A stretch of 64,000 bases of DNA from contig CAWGTU010000004.1 of NCBI GenBank assembly GCA_963825635.1, positions 62,001-126,000 on the forward strand, written 5' to 3'. This document shows positions 42,615 through 51,874 of this stretch, piece after piece (positions within the stretch are counted from its first letter, which is position 1; every line of letters begins with the position of its first letter). The notes below the pieces were generated by a model that had not been told where the DNA came from, searched no databases, and was given only the letters and a program-made list of their open reading frames with translations. The DNA is from JAOUEA01 sp963825635 (GTDB taxonomy: Bacteria; Actinomycetota; UBA4738; HRBIN12). Made by a program: the position numbers and the translations under genes.

Positions 42615-43076
42615 ATGACCCTCGCCGCTGGAGATCCCGCGCCTCCGTTCGCCCTCACCGACCAGCACGGTGAGACCGTGCGGCTCGAGGACTTCCGGGG
42701 ACGGAAGCTGCTCGTGTACTTCTATCCGAAGGCCGACACCCCCGGCTGCACCACGCAGTCCTGCGACGTGCGTGATCATCGCCAGGAGTTCGTCGACCTC
42801 GGGCTCGACGTGGTCGGCATCTCGCCCGACGAGCCGAGCGCGCAGCTCGCCTTCGACCGGAAGTTCTCGCTGGGGTTCCCCTTGCTCGCCGACACCGATC
42901 ACGCAGTGGCCGACGCCTGGGGCACGTGGGGAGAGAAGAAGCTCTACGGCAAGGCGTACATGGGCGTCGTCAGGTCGTCGTTCCTCGTCGACGAGGACGG
43001 CCGCATCGAGCAGGCCTGGTACAAGGTCTCGCCCTCGAAGACGGTGCCGAACGCCCATCGGGCGCTCGCCGGGTGA
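42615..43076 (+). CDS. bcp: Thioredoxin-dependent peroxiredoxin, Bcp/PrxQ type
   Basis: 153 aa. Peroxidatic Cys in DTPGCTTQSC with the resolving Cys five residues on; FYPKADTPGC and the late conserved Arg in VRSSFLVDEDG complete the active site. Reduces hydrogen and organic peroxides using thioredoxin. TATCGT lies 6 nt before the ATG (leaderless candidate). Followed 37 nt later by the KhtTU-like pair. Confidence 0.93.
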   Translation: MTLAAGDPAPPFALTDQHGETVRLEDFRGRKLLVYFYPKADTPGCTTQSCDVRDHRQEFVDLGLDVVGISPDEPSAQLAFDRKFSLGFPLLADTDHAVADAWGTWGEKKLYGKAYMGVVRSSFLVDEDGRIEQAWYKVSPSKTVPNAHRALAG

Positions 43077-43113
43077 CGGCGACCAAACCGTCGCACCTGC
43101 GAAGATAGTCTCC

Positions 43114-43599
43114 ATGGCGACGGTGAGTGAGACCCCGCTGCCCGGGCTCGGGGTGCGGTTCGAGTTCGAGACGAAGGGCGGTAGCCGGCTCGGCGTGCTG
43201 CAGCATCAGACGGGACGGGTCGACCTGCTCGTCTACGATCCGCACGACCCAGACTCGGTCAGCGAATCGTTGGCGCTCGATGAAGAGGACGCGCGCACGC
43301 TCGCCGAGCTCCTGGGCTCATCCCGCGTGGTGGAGGACCTCGGCAGGCTTCGCCAGCGCATCGAGGGCCTCGCGATCGACTGGCTGCCGATCGGCGACGA
43401 CTCCCCGTTCGCCGGCCGCACGATCGGCGATACGGGAGCACGGACCCGCACCGGTGTCTCGATCGTCGCGATCGTCCGTGGTGAGGACCCGATCCCTGCC
43501 CCAGGCCCCGAGCATGGGCTCGAGGCGGGCGACACCCTGGTCGTCGTCGGCACCCCGCGGGGTATCGAAGACCTCGTCGTGATCCTGCGGACCGGCTAG
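43114..43599 (+). CDS. RCK_C (TrkA-C) regulatory subunit of a K+/H+ antiporter, KhtT-like
   Basis: 161 aa. The N-terminal ~75 residues form a small alpha/beta domain; the C-terminal half is an RCK_C fold (WLPIGDDSPFAGRTIGDTGARTR, in part, and LEAGDTLVVVGTPRGIEDL). It lies 6 nt before a CPA2 antiporter, as khtT does before khtU in Bacillus, where it gates K+ efflux and may bind c-di-AMP. ATG at 43114 follows TAGTCT very closely. Confidence 0.85.
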   Translation: MATVSETPLPGLGVRFEFETKGGSRLGVLQHQTGRVDLLVYDPHDPDSVSESLALDEEDARTLAELLGSSRVVEDLGRLRQRIEGLAIDWLPIGDDSPFAGRTIGDTGARTRTGVSIVAIVRGEDPIPAPGPEHGLEAGDTLVVVGTPRGIEDLVVILRTG

Positions 43600-43605
43600 A
43601 CACGC

Positions 43606-44790
43606 ATGGTCGAGCCGGCGTTCCTGCTGGAGCTCGGCGGGGTCGTGGTGGGGCTGGCGCTGCTCGCCCGTCTCGCGGCCCGGTACCGGCTCCCGGCGTC
43701 GCCGCTGTTCCTGCTCGCCGGCCTCGCGTTCGGCGAGGGCGGCGTCTTCCCCCTGCTGACGGCCGAGGAGTTCATCGAGCTCGGGGCCGAGGTCGGCGTG
43801 ATCCTGCTCCTGTTCATGCTCGGGCTCGAGTACTCGGCCGCCGAGCTGACCTCCGGGCTGCGCCGCCACGCTCCCGCCGGCGTCGTCGACCTCGCGCTGA
43901 ACTTCACGCCGGGGTTCGTGGCGGGGCTGCTGCTCGGGTGGGGACCGGTCGCGGCGGTATTCCTGGGGGGCATCACGTACATCTCGTCGTCGGGCATCGT
44001 CGCCAGGCTGCTCGACGACCTGCGATGGCTCGGGAACCGCGAGACCGCTGTCGTGATCTCGATCCTCGTGATCGAGGATCTTGTGATGGCCGGGTACCTT
44101 GCGCTCATCGCCGTGCTCGTGAGCGGGGCAGGCATCGCGGAGGGAGCCCTCACGCTCGCGGTCGCTCTGACCGCCGTGATCGCCCTGCTGATCGTCGCGC
44201 AACGGTGGGGTCACGTCGTCAGCGACGCGCTCTTCCACCGGTCGGACCAGACACTCGTGCTCACGATCGTGGGGATCACGTTCTTGGTGGCGGGGCTCTC
44301 CGAGCTCGTCGGTATCTCGGCGGCCGTCGGCGCCTTCCTCGTGGGGCTGATGCTCTCGGGTCCGGCTGCGGAGCGGGCCCACGACCTGCTCGGGCCACTG
44401 CGGGACCTGTTCGCGGCGATCTTCTTCGTGTTCTTCGGCCTCTCGATCGACCCCGGCACGATCCCGCCGATCATCGGCATCGCGGTGCTGCTCGGGGTCG
44501 TCACCGCCGCGACGAAGGTGCTGACCGGGTGGTGGAGCGCTCGGCGTGAGGGCATCAAGACGAGGGGGCGCTTCCGTGCCGGGGTCGCGCTCGTCGCACG
44601 AGGCGAGTTCTCGATCGCGATCGCGGGCATCGGCACGGCCGGCGGACTCGAGCCGGAGCTCGCGTCGCTGGCCGGCGCCTACGTGCTGCTCATGGCGGTC
44701 GCCGGACCATTGGCCGCGAAGGTCGTGGACCCCGTCGTGCGAGGGTGGCAGACGCGGTCTGCGGCGCGGACGGCGATAGGGAGGGGTTAG
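43606..44790 (+). CDS. CPA2-family cation:proton antiporter, KhtU/KefB-like
   Basis: 394 aa, ~12 helices, no C-terminal RCK domain, which is instead supplied by the separate gene upstream. CPA2 hallmarks: LLLFMLGLEYSAAEL, ISSSGIVARLLDDL, ILVIEDLVMAGYLA (transport Asp) and ARGEFSIAIAGIG. Probably exports K+ in exchange for protons. Ends 22 nt before the ABC-operon promoter. Confidence 0.9.
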   Translation: MVEPAFLLELGGVVVGLALLARLAARYRLPASPLFLLAGLAFGEGGVFPLLTAEEFIELGAEVGVILLLFMLGLEYSAAELTSGLRRHAPAGVVDLALNFTPGFVAGLLLGWGPVAAVFLGGITYISSSGIVARLLDDLRWLGNRETAVVISILVIEDLVMAGYLALIAVLVSGAGIAEGALTLAVALTAVIALLIVAQRWGHVVSDALFHRSDQTLVLTIVGITFLVAGLSELVGISAAVGAFLVGLMLSGPAAERAHDLLGPLRDLFAAIFFVFFGLSIDPGTIPPIIGIAVLLGVVTAATKVLTGWWSARREGIKTRGRFRAGVALVARGEFSIAIAGIGTAGGLEPELASLAGAYVLLMAVAGPLAAKVVDPVVRGWQTRSAARTAIGRG

Positions 44791-44812
44791 AGGATGCGCG
44801 CCGAGGCGGACC

Positions 44813-44857
44813 TTGACGACTCTACATCGTAGAGCTACGCTTCCTCTACATCGTAGA
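44813..44857 (+). promoter_or_regulatory. ABC-efflux operon promoter with twin TetR-type operators
   Basis: TTGACG (44813-44818), a 17-nt spacer and TACGCT (44836-44841) make a good sigma-70 promoter. The palindrome TCTACATCGTAGA occurs twice, at 44821-44833 in the spacer and at 44845-44857 over the expected transcription start, with centres 24 bp apart. The operon ends with a TetR gene (46610), the likely ligand of these sites. A GAAGGAAG ribosome site then precedes the ATG at 44875. Confidence 0.8.
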
Positions 44858-44874
44858 AGGGTCGAAGGAAGCGC

Positions 44875-45810
44875 ATGCTGCGGATCGAAGGACTCCGCAA
44901 GGCCTACGGGTCGAACGTCGCGCTCGACGGCGTCGACCTCTCGATCGAGCCGGGCGAGATCGTGGGTCTTCTCGGGCCGAACGGAGCGGGAAAGACCACG
45001 CTGGTCTCGATCGTGGCCGGGCTCCGCGCCGCCGACGCCGGGTCCGTGCGGGTCGGGGAGATCGACGCGCTCCGGGAGCCGTCTCGGTGTCGGGAGCTGC
45101 TCGGTCTCGCGCCGCAGGACCTCGGCATCTACCCCATCATGTCGGCTGAGTCGAACCTCGCCTACTTCGGCCGACTCGCCGGACTCAGGGGCGATGAGCT
45201 CCGCACGCGCGTCCACGAGGTCGCCGAGGCGCTCGACCTGCTCCCGCTGCTCCCCCGGAAGGCCTCGAGCCTCTCGGGAGGCCAGAAGCGACGCCTCCAC
45301 ACCGCGATGGCGCTCGTACATCGCCCCCAGCTGCTGTTCCTGGACGAACCGACCGTGGGCGCCGACGTCCGCTCGCGAGGCAGGATCCTCGATGCCGTGA
45401 AGGAACTGGCGTCGGCGGGCTGCGCGGTCTGCTACGCGACGCACTACCTCCCCGAGGTCGAAGAGATCGGTGACTCGGTCGCCGTCATCGAACAGGGCTC
45501 CATCGTCGCGCGATCGAGCGTCGGCGAGCTCGTAGCCCGCCACGGGGCGGCCACGCTTCGGTTGACGTTCGACGGCCCCGCCCCTGAGCTCGACGGATTC
45601 GAGATCGACGGCTCGACGCTCACCAAGCGCTGCGAGGATCCGGCGGCGACCGCCGGCGCCGCGTTGCACGATCTCGGCTCGCTCGCCGCCTCGGTGCGGG
45701 AGATCGATATCGTCCGCCCGAGCCTGGAAGCCGCCTACCTGGCCCTGACGGGGCGGCTGTCGAGCGAGGTCGCCGCTGCGGAGTCGGAGGCTGCGGATGC
45801 TGCGGCGTAG
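44875..45810 (+). CDS. ABC transporter ATP-binding protein (drug-efflux type)
   Basis: 311 aa. Walker A GPNGAGKTT, Q-loop LAPQDLG, signature SLSGGQKRR, Walker B LLFLDEPTVG and the H-switch in YATHYLPEV. The C-terminal ~90 residues (SSVGELVARHGAATLRLTF) are the DrrA-like extension of exporter ATPases. Pairs with the permease whose start overlaps its stop by 14 nt. Confidence 0.92.
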   Translation: MLRIEGLRKAYGSNVALDGVDLSIEPGEIVGLLGPNGAGKTTLVSIVAGLRAADAGSVRVGEIDALREPSRCRELLGLAPQDLGIYPIMSAESNLAYFGRLAGLRGDELRTRVHEVAEALDLLPLLPRKASSLSGGQKRRLHTAMALVHRPQLLFLDEPTVGADVRSRGRILDAVKELASAGCAVCYATHYLPEVEEIGDSVAVIEQGSIVARSSVGELVARHGAATLRLTFDGPAPELDGFEIDGSTLTKRCEDPAATAGAALHDLGSLAASVREIDIVRPSLEAAYLALTGRLSSEVAAAESEAADAAA

Positions 45811-46570
45811 CTGGGTCGTCGTCGGTCAGAACGTCGCCCTGTTGCTGGCCGACCCGGCACCGATCGTCGTCACCACCCTGATGCCGCTGGTGCTGATGTT
45901 CTTCCTCAAGGGCACGAGCGAGGCCGTGCTCGTCGGCAGCGGTGTCGAGGGCGCGAACGGCGCCGAGCAGGTCGTTCCGGGCATGATCGTGCTCTTCGCC
46001 TTCTTCGGGGTCGGGTTCCTGGGGACGGCCTTCTTCAGCGAGCACAACTGGGGCACGTGGGACCGGCTGCGGGCGAGCGCCGCTCGGCCGATCGAGATCG
46101 TGGTCGGGAAGATGCTCCCCTCCGCGATACTCATGCTGGGGCAGATGGTGGTCCTGTTCGCGGCCGGGGTGAGTCTCCTGGATCTCCACGTGCGTGGCTC
46201 TCTCACGGGCGTGGGAGTGATGATGGCGACCGCCACCGTGTTCCTGATCGCGCTGTCGATGCTCGCCGTCTCGTTCGTGCGAACCGCGAACCAGATGAAC
46301 GCATTCGTGAACATGGGGGCGATGGTGGTCGCCGGGATCGGTGGCGCCCTCGCGCCGGTCGAGGTACTGCCCGGTTGGGCACAGACGATCGCGCCGCTGT
46401 CCCCCGCCTACTGGATGCTGGACGGATTCAAGCGGGTGGTGATCGAGCCGGGGACGGTGGGAACGACGCTCGTCCCGGCCGGGGTCACGTTGGCGTTCGC
46501 GGTCGGCGCCGCGCTGATCGCCTCCCGTCGATTCCGGATGACCGACGACAAGGTCGGCTGGGAGGGATAG
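45797..46570 (+). CDS. ABC-2 type permease
   Basis: 257 aa, six hydrophobic helices. Starts inside the ATPase gene, so the two are coupled. VVTTLMPLVLMFF, FGVGFLGTAFFSEHNWGTWDRLRASA and LSPAYWMLDGFKRVV fit the ABC-2 family (DrrB/NodJ type). With the ATPase it probably exports a drug or lipid. Ends 39 nt before the TetR start. Confidence 0.9.
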   Translation: MLRRSWVVVGQNVALLLADPAPIVVTTLMPLVLMFFLKGTSEAVLVGSGVEGANGAEQVVPGMIVLFAFFGVGFLGTAFFSEHNWGTWDRLRASAARPIEIVVGKMLPSAILMLGQMVVLFAAGVSLLDLHVRGSLTGVGVMMATATVFLIALSMLAVSFVRTANQMNAFVNMGAMVVAGIGGALAPVEVLPGWAQTIAPLSPAYWMLDGFKRVVIEPGTVGTTLVPAGVTLAFAVGAALIASRRFRMTDDKVGWEG

Positions 46571-46609
46571 GCGACGCTCTCCGAGGAGCAGGAGACGGTC
46601 GCGCCGCGC

Positions 46610-47248
46610 TTGACGCGCGAGCGCGTCGTGGCGGCGGCCCTCGCGATCCTCGATCGCGACGGCCCCGATGGCCTCACGATGCGAGCATTGGGTCGTGACC
46701 TCGGCGTCGATCCCATGGCCGCATACCACCACGTTCCCAACAAGGCGGCGATCCTGGACGGCGTGGTCGAGGCCGTCTGGCGAGAGGTCTCGATCCCCCC
46801 GACCGACGATGTCAGCTGGCAGAGATGGCTTCGCGAGCTCGGCGACTCCCTCCGGCGCACGCTCGTTTCGCATGCGAACGCGCTTCCCATCGTGGCGACG
46901 CGAACGAACCTCTCGCGGCCGGGCTTCGACTTGGCCGAGGCGGCGCTCTCGGTCCTCAGGAGGGCAGGGTTCCCACCCCAGGAGGCGGCACTGGCCCTGA
47001 ACGCTCTCGGCCAGTTCGTCCTCGGGAGCGCGCTCGCAGAGGTCGGGCTGCCCGGGGAGAGCGACGACGACGTCTCGGACGAGCGCTTCTCGACAGCATT
47101 CGAGGCGGCCGGCGGAGCGGATCGGTACCCCTCACTCGCCGAAGGCCTTGGGCTCAACGTCGACTTCGACCCGGCCCAGGCCTGGGAGCTCGGGAACGAG
47201 GCGCTGATCCGCGGTCTCGAGAGCCGGCTGAGGGAGCTGCGGGAGTGA
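46610..47248 (+). CDS. TetR-family repressor of the ABC efflux operon
   Basis: 212 aa from a TTG at 46610; upstream to the permease stop there is no ATG or GTG in frame. HTH at ~20-50 (GLTMRALGRDLGVDPMAAYHHVPNKAAIL, in two parts) and a TetR_C-like C-terminus that resembles drug-binding TetR proteins. The last gene of the operon, it would bind the twin TCTACATCGTAGA sites at 44821-44857 and release on drug binding. The TTG start would keep its level low. Confidence 0.87.
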   Translation: MTRERVVAAALAILDRDGPDGLTMRALGRDLGVDPMAAYHHVPNKAAILDGVVEAVWREVSIPPTDDVSWQRWLRELGDSLRRTLVSHANALPIVATRTNLSRPGFDLAEAALSVLRRAGFPPQEAALALNALGQFVLGSALAEVGLPGESDDDVSDERFSTAFEAAGGADRYPSLAEGLGLNVDFDPAQAWELGNEALIRGLESRLRELRE

Positions 47249-47357
47249 TCGGGGTCGGACAGAGCCCGACCTACCGAGGCCGCCGAACCCGCGGGTCATG
47301 CGCTCACGCTGATCGCCGAGGCCCTCACGTTCATGGATCGAGCGGGGACATCACCCG

Positions 47358-47438
47358 CGGAGACGGTGAGATTCGAACTCACGAACCCTGTTAGAGGGTT
47401 GACCGCTTAGCTCCGTTGGGCCAAGCCCGCTACCTGCG
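47358..47438 (-). other. Truncated tRNA-Ser-like sequence (3' half from anticodon loop)
   Basis: On the minus strand 47411-47358 reads as the 3' part of a tRNA-Ser(GCT): GCTAAGCGG of the anticodon arm, a long variable arm (AACCC/GGGTT hairpin), T-arm GTGAG-TTCGAAT-CTCAC and the acceptor half CGTCTCC plus a discriminator G. The upstream bases do not pair with the anticodon or acceptor stems, so no whole tRNA can be folded. The acceptor half equals that of the intact tRNA-Ser(GCT) at 51875-51963, but T and variable arms differ. It looks like an attachment-site relic. Confidence 0.55.
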
Positions 47439-47651
47439 GCGACGCTAGCAGCGCAGTTCAGCGGCGTGAACCCGGAGACGTCCCGGACCGGCCGGACGCT
47501 CTGAGACGCGCCTGACGTTGCCCATCTGTTGCCCACTTCGTCTGCTCGGGCGATACCCGAGACTCCTGGCCAACCCCGCAACAGCCACAATACTCGCAAC
47601 GGACGCCGCAACGCCCTGAGCAGGCAATACGAGGCTGCTCGGCGGCTCGAG

Positions 47652-48025
47652 TGTTGCCTGAACCCCGCCGGAGAGGAGGCCGCCGGGCTCGCGCGGCTCG
47701 CGACGTACGTCAGGCCGAACGAGACCGAGCGCGTGGCGCTCGGCGACCTGCCGGTCGACGTGACGGTGATCGAGACGAGGGGTGCCGACGGGGTGCGGAT
47801 CCACCGCGACCGGACGATCGAGCACATCGCCGCCTCGCTGGTAGAACCCGTCGACACCACGGCGCAGGCGATTGCTTCAACGGCGCGCTCGCGGCGCGGT
47901 TGCTCGAGAGACTCGAGCTTCACGACGCCCTCGCGAAGGCGGTCGCAGCCGCTGCCCGCTCCACGACGATCGAGGGGGCGCATGATGGCATGCCCACTCA
48001 CGCCGACCTCACGCGCGACGACTGA
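47652..48025 (+). pseudogene. C-terminal remnant of a PfkB-family (ribokinase-like) sugar kinase
   Basis: In one frame: LNPAGEEAAGLARLATYVRPNETE and VTVIETRGADGVRI; after VDTT the frame changes by one missing base at about 47860 and continues GAGDCFNGALAARLLERLEL to a normal end. VDTT-GAGDCFNGA is the PfkB active-site motif with its catalytic Asp. The N-terminal two thirds are absent, and the sequence upstream of ~47650 is unrelated, so this is a truncated and frameshifted remnant. It sits beside the tRNA-Ser fragment. Confidence 0.7.
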
Positions 48026-48047
48026 TCGGGCGGCTCGCCGACCAGCG

Positions 48048-51000
48048 TCAGGAGGTCATGGCGATGACCCTCGCGAGCAGGGTGTCCGTCTCCTCGAGCG
48101 CGGGGACCATCCCGCAGCGGTCGAAGATCCCTCGAGCCCGCTGCAGCGCCTCGGACGCTTCGCCAGGCCGGGAGAGCACGAGCAGGCAGCGGCCCCGGCC
48201 GAGCCGTGCGAACGCCTCCTCGATCACGACCCCGAACCCCTCCCAGCGCGCGGCCGCATCGGCGTAGGCCGAAGCCGCCGATCCGTGATCGCCGCGCGCC
48301 TCCGCCAGCGCCGCGCCCGCCGTGACGAGGGCGTGCTCGCCGTAGGGGCGCCGCGGCTGCAGGTGTCCGGCGATCCGCTCCGCGAGCTCGATCGCCCCGA
48401 TCGCGAGCCCGGCGCGCACGACCCTCGGCAGGTCCGGGCCGAGCGCGTCCGCGTCACGGAGCCCGGGAGTGGTATCGATCGCGGTGAGCAGCTCCGCGGC
48501 TGCCTCGTACTGGCCCATCGCAGCGCGCACGGCGGCGCTGCACCCGAGGTTCGCGGCGATGAAGTCGGCGCGGCCGGTACGGGTGGCGGCCTCGACCTGC
48601 CAGTCGAGGTACTTCGCCGCCTCGAGGACAGAACCACGGAGCAGGAGCGCGCTCGCCCGATTCGAACGAATCTCCATCAGGTCGAACTCGTCCGCCGCCC
48701 GCTCAGCGCGCTCTCCCAGCGTCGTCGCCGCCGCGAGCACCCCGTCCAGATCCCCGACGTCGAGCATCGCCGGGAGCGCGCTAGTCTGGATCGACAGCGC
48801 ACCGTCCTGCAGCCCTCGCGCCTCGGCGAACCTGAGCCCCTCCCCGAAGACCTCGAGGGCCGCCGTCGGCCCCTCGAAGCTCCAGATCTCGACGCCGAGG
48901 TTGTTGTAGATCATCGATGTCGTCCGACCCTGGCCGGCCTGAGCTCCCAGCTCGATCGCTTCGCGGAAGTCCGCTAGGCCCCCGGCGTCGCCCTTCACGC
49001 ATCGAGCGCCCGCCCGGTAGGCGAGGGCCCGAGCGGGGATCGGAAGGCCGGCCTCGGCGGCGAGCGTGATCGCCCGCTCTGCGAGCGCGATCGCCTCGTC
49101 CGGCTGACCGGTGCTGAGCAGATCGAACGCCACGGTCGCGAGCGCGTCCAGGAGCTCCGGGCTCGTGGGGAGGGACTCGAGCCACGAGAGCAGCTCGCGC
49201 CGGAGCTCGGACACGCCCTCGATGTTCAGGCGCTGGAGCACGGCCGAACGCGTGTTCTGCGCGCGGGCAGCGGCGAGCGTATCCCCGCGCGCAAGGAACA
49301 TCTCGATCGCGCCCTCGAGCGCCTCGTTGGCATCGACGTACCGCGCGGCGTGGAACGCGGCCTCGCCGAACCGGGCCAGCGCGGCCGGGCGTTCCTCGTC
49401 TTCGTCCGGAAGGAGCGCCAGCGCTCGCTCGAACGCCTCCAAGGCCGCCGCGGTGTCCAGATCCAGCGCTCGCTCGCCGGAGAGCGTGAGGAACCGGAAC
49501 GCCGGTCCGCGGAGCTCGGTCGCCTGATCGTCCCGCCCGGCCGCGGTCACGAGCTCGAGCGCGGACGTGTAATGATGGGCGAGCACATCCGCGAGGTCCT
49601 CCAGGCGGTCCGGCGTCTTCGACTCGATCCACGCCGCCGCCGCCACGTGCCGGGCGGCCCTCGAGGCTCGGGGGATCTGCGCGTACGCGACGTCGCGCGC
49701 GAGCACGTGCCAGAACGCGTACTCGGTCTCACCTTCCATCGACGAGCGTCGGGACGGGCGGACGAGTTCCTTGCGCGTCAGTTCGCGCATCACTTCGATG
49801 ACTTCGGCTTCGGGCAGATCCCCCATCTGCGCCACCGCGCCGACCCAGAAGACCTTGCCGACGACCGCCGCGTCGGCGACCATCTCCTTGCGCTCGCGGG
49901 GCAACGTATCCAGCCGGGCGGCGATCAACGCCTGCACCGATCCTGGGAGCGGGATCTCGGTGCCTCCCTCGAGCTCCCAGCTGGAGCCTTTGCGAACGAG
50001 GAGCTCTCGATCCTTGAGCAGCCGAACGTACTCCTCCGCGTACAGCGGATTGCCACCCGACCGTTCCAGGATCGGGGTCTGTAGCTCCACCGGAATGACC
50101 GAGGTCTCGAGCAGAGCGGCGACCAGGCGGGTGGTCTCGTTCGCCGACAGCGGGTCGAGGTTGATCCGGTTCGCGTTGGGGAGGCCGGCGGCGAACTCCG
50201 GATGGCGCTCGAACAGCTCGGGCCGCGCGGTGCCGACGATCATGAGCGGAACCCCGTCGGCTCGATCGGCCAGATGCTCCACGAAGGCCAGCATCGCGGC
50301 ATCGGCCCAATGCAGGTCCTCGAACACGACGATCGTCGGCGAGCGCTCCGCGACGTGCTCGAGGAACCTGCGCCACGCCGTGAAGAGCTCCTCGCGCTCG
50401 GCCGAGGACGACGCCTCGATCCCGAGCAGCGGATGGAGGCGTTGACGGAACCAATCCCGTTCGGGGCCTTCGGGCAGGACGATCTGCAGCTTGGTGTCGG
50501 CGGTCTCAGGATCGTCTGACTCCAGGATCCCGGCATGCGCCTTGAGGACCTCGCCCAGAGCCCAGAACGTGATGCCTTCACCGTACGGGAGGCAGCGACC
50601 CTGGCGCCACGCGATCAGGTCGGGTTTGGCATCGATGTACGCGCCCAACTCCGCGACGATCCTGGACTTGCCGAGCCCAGGCTCACCCACGACGGTCACG
50701 AGCTGAGGGGAGTTCGCGGCCACGGCCTTCTCGAAGATCCCTTCGAGAAGCGCAAGATCGATCTCTCGACCCACGAACGGCGTGTCGTGGGAGCGGGTGA
50801 TGTCGGTTCCGAGCCGGGCGAGCGGGCTCTTCGCCCAGAACACCCGGACGACAGCGGACTTCCCCTTGAGCTCAGCCGGCTCGAGCTCTTCGTAGTCGAA
50901 GACGCTCTCGGTCGCCTCATAGGTCCCGAGCCCGACCGCCACGCCCATCTCCGGGGCGACCGATTGGATCCGAGAGGCGGTGTTGATCGCGTCTCCGGCC

Positions 51001-51467
51001 AGCACCCGTTCGCCCGAGCCAGGGCTGGCGCCCAGGCGCACGAGGGTCTCCCCCGTGTTGATCCCTACGCGGAGCCGGAGGGCGGCGCCACCGACCGCCT
51101 CGAGATCGTTGGCGTCCTCGGCGATCCTGAGCCCGGAGCGCACCGCTCGCTCAGGATCGTCCTCGTGCGCCGCGGGAACCCCGAAGATCCCGACCACCGC
51201 GTCCCCGATGAACTTTTCCACCACGCCGCCATGTCGCTCGATATGCCCTTTGGCCATCGCGGCGTAGGCCGAGAGCATCCGATCGACGTCTTCGGGATCC
51301 GCCGCCTCGGAGGCGCCGGTGAAGCCGACGAGATCGCAGAACAGCGCGGTGACGACCTTGCGTTCCTCGGCCGCGCCAGGACCCGGTCCCTGGAGCGGCG
51401 CACCGCACTCGCCGCAGAACTTCTGACCCGTGACGTTATCCGAGCCGCAGGAGGGGCAGGTCGTCAT
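48048..51467 (-). CDS. Class III nucleotide cyclase - AAA/STAND ATPase - TPR regulator
   Basis: 1139 aa. Order: N-terminal zinc ribbon (CPSCGSDNVTGQKFCGECG, 1-30); class III cyclase (~36-215) with metal Asp in ALFCDLVGFT, FIGDAVVGIFG and LRLRVGINTGE; AAA ATPase from ~235 with Walker A GEPGLGKS and FEDLHWADAA; then ~500 residues of TPR-like helices (DRLEDLADVLAHHY, ALERALEAFERALALL-type repeats). Probably makes a cyclic nucleotide under control of a protein partner sensed by the TPRs. TAGGCT lies 6 nt before the ATG (leaderless). Paralogue of the broken gene at 1-2158; the two cNMP-binding proteins in the window are possible receivers. Confidence 0.9.
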   Translation of the reverse strand: MTTCPSCGSDNVTGQKFCGECGAPLQGPGPGAAEERKVVTALFCDLVGFTGASEAADPEDVDRMLSAYAAMAKGHIERHGGVVEKFIGDAVVGIFGVPAAHEDDPERAVRSGLRIAEDANDLEAVGGAALRLRVGINTGETLVRLGASPGSGERVLAGDAINTASRIQSVAPEMGVAVGLGTYEATESVFDYEELEPAELKGKSAVVRVFWAKSPLARLGTDITRSHDTPFVGREIDLALLEGIFEKAVAANSPQLVTVVGEPGLGKSRIVAELGAYIDAKPDLIAWRQGRCLPYGEGITFWALGEVLKAHAGILESDDPETADTKLQIVLPEGPERDWFRQRLHPLLGIEASSSAEREELFTAWRRFLEHVAERSPTIVVFEDLHWADAAMLAFVEHLADRADGVPLMIVGTARPELFERHPEFAAGLPNANRINLDPLSANETTRLVAALLETSVIPVELQTPILERSGGNPLYAEEYVRLLKDRELLVRKGSSWELEGGTEIPLPGSVQALIAARLDTLPRERKEMVADAAVVGKVFWVGAVAQMGDLPEAEVIEVMRELTRKELVRPSRRSSMEGETEYAFWHVLARDVAYAQIPRASRAARHVAAAAWIESKTPDRLEDLADVLAHHYTSALELVTAAGRDDQATELRGPAFRFLTLSGERALDLDTAAALEAFERALALLPDEDEERPAALARFGEAAFHAARYVDANEALEGAIEMFLARGDTLAAARAQNTRSAVLQRLNIEGVSELRRELLSWLESLPTSPELLDALATVAFDLLSTGQPDEAIALAERAITLAAEAGLPIPARALAYRAGARCVKGDAGGLADFREAIELGAQAGQGRTTSMIYNNLGVEIWSFEGPTAALEVFGEGLRFAEARGLQDGALSIQTSALPAMLDVGDLDGVLAAATTLGERAERAADEFDLMEIRSNRASALLLRGSVLEAAKYLDWQVEAATRTGRADFIAANLGCSAAVRAAMGQYEAAAELLTAIDTTPGLRDADALGPDLPRVVRAGLAIGAIELAERIAGHLQPRRPYGEHALVTAGAALAEARGDHGSAASAYADAAARWEGFGVVIEEAFARLGRGRCLLVLSRPGEASEALQRARGIFDRCGMVPALEETDTLLARVIAMTS

Positions 51468-51479
51468 CGGCCGAGCCTA

Positions 51480-51874
51480 GTACGCAGGCCCAGCCCCGAC
51501 CCCGACGACGCTCGCTTCGGAGCATGCTCAGCTCCGGATCCCATCGATGGCACCCGGCATTCGAGCCTGCTCCCAGGATCCTCGGGGTGCCGCGAGGCTC
51601 CGGGGGGAAATGGTCACCACTGACTCGCAGAACGGCTCGCTCGCGGCCCCGATCGGGATGCTTCTGGTCCTCTACCTCCAGACCACCGCCCTCTCCAGAC
51701 CACCGCCCCTACCGGAGCGCAGCCCTGACCGGGAGCATCGCGGAGGAAGAAGTGCCCCTCGAGGACCTCGCGTCGGCGGCCGACGTCTCGACGCCCAGCC
51801 CGGCCGAAGGGGCCCACGAGAAGGACCGCGGCCGGGGTGGGATCGGCAGGGAAGCCTTGATGTCGTCCTACCAG
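51480..51874. other. Intergenic region without supported gene
   Basis: About 395 bp between the cyclase promoter and tRNA-Ser. Reading frames here are open only because of high GC and show no family pattern or ribosome site. A short imperfect direct repeat (CCAGACCACCGCC-type) lies near 51681-51712. Confidence 0.6.

Noticed and set aside
47358..47710. tmRNA (ssrA) on the minus strand, suggested by the T-arm and CGTCTCC end
   Set aside because: No matching 5' acceptor half and no tag-peptide frame ending in LAA within the expected ~350 nt.
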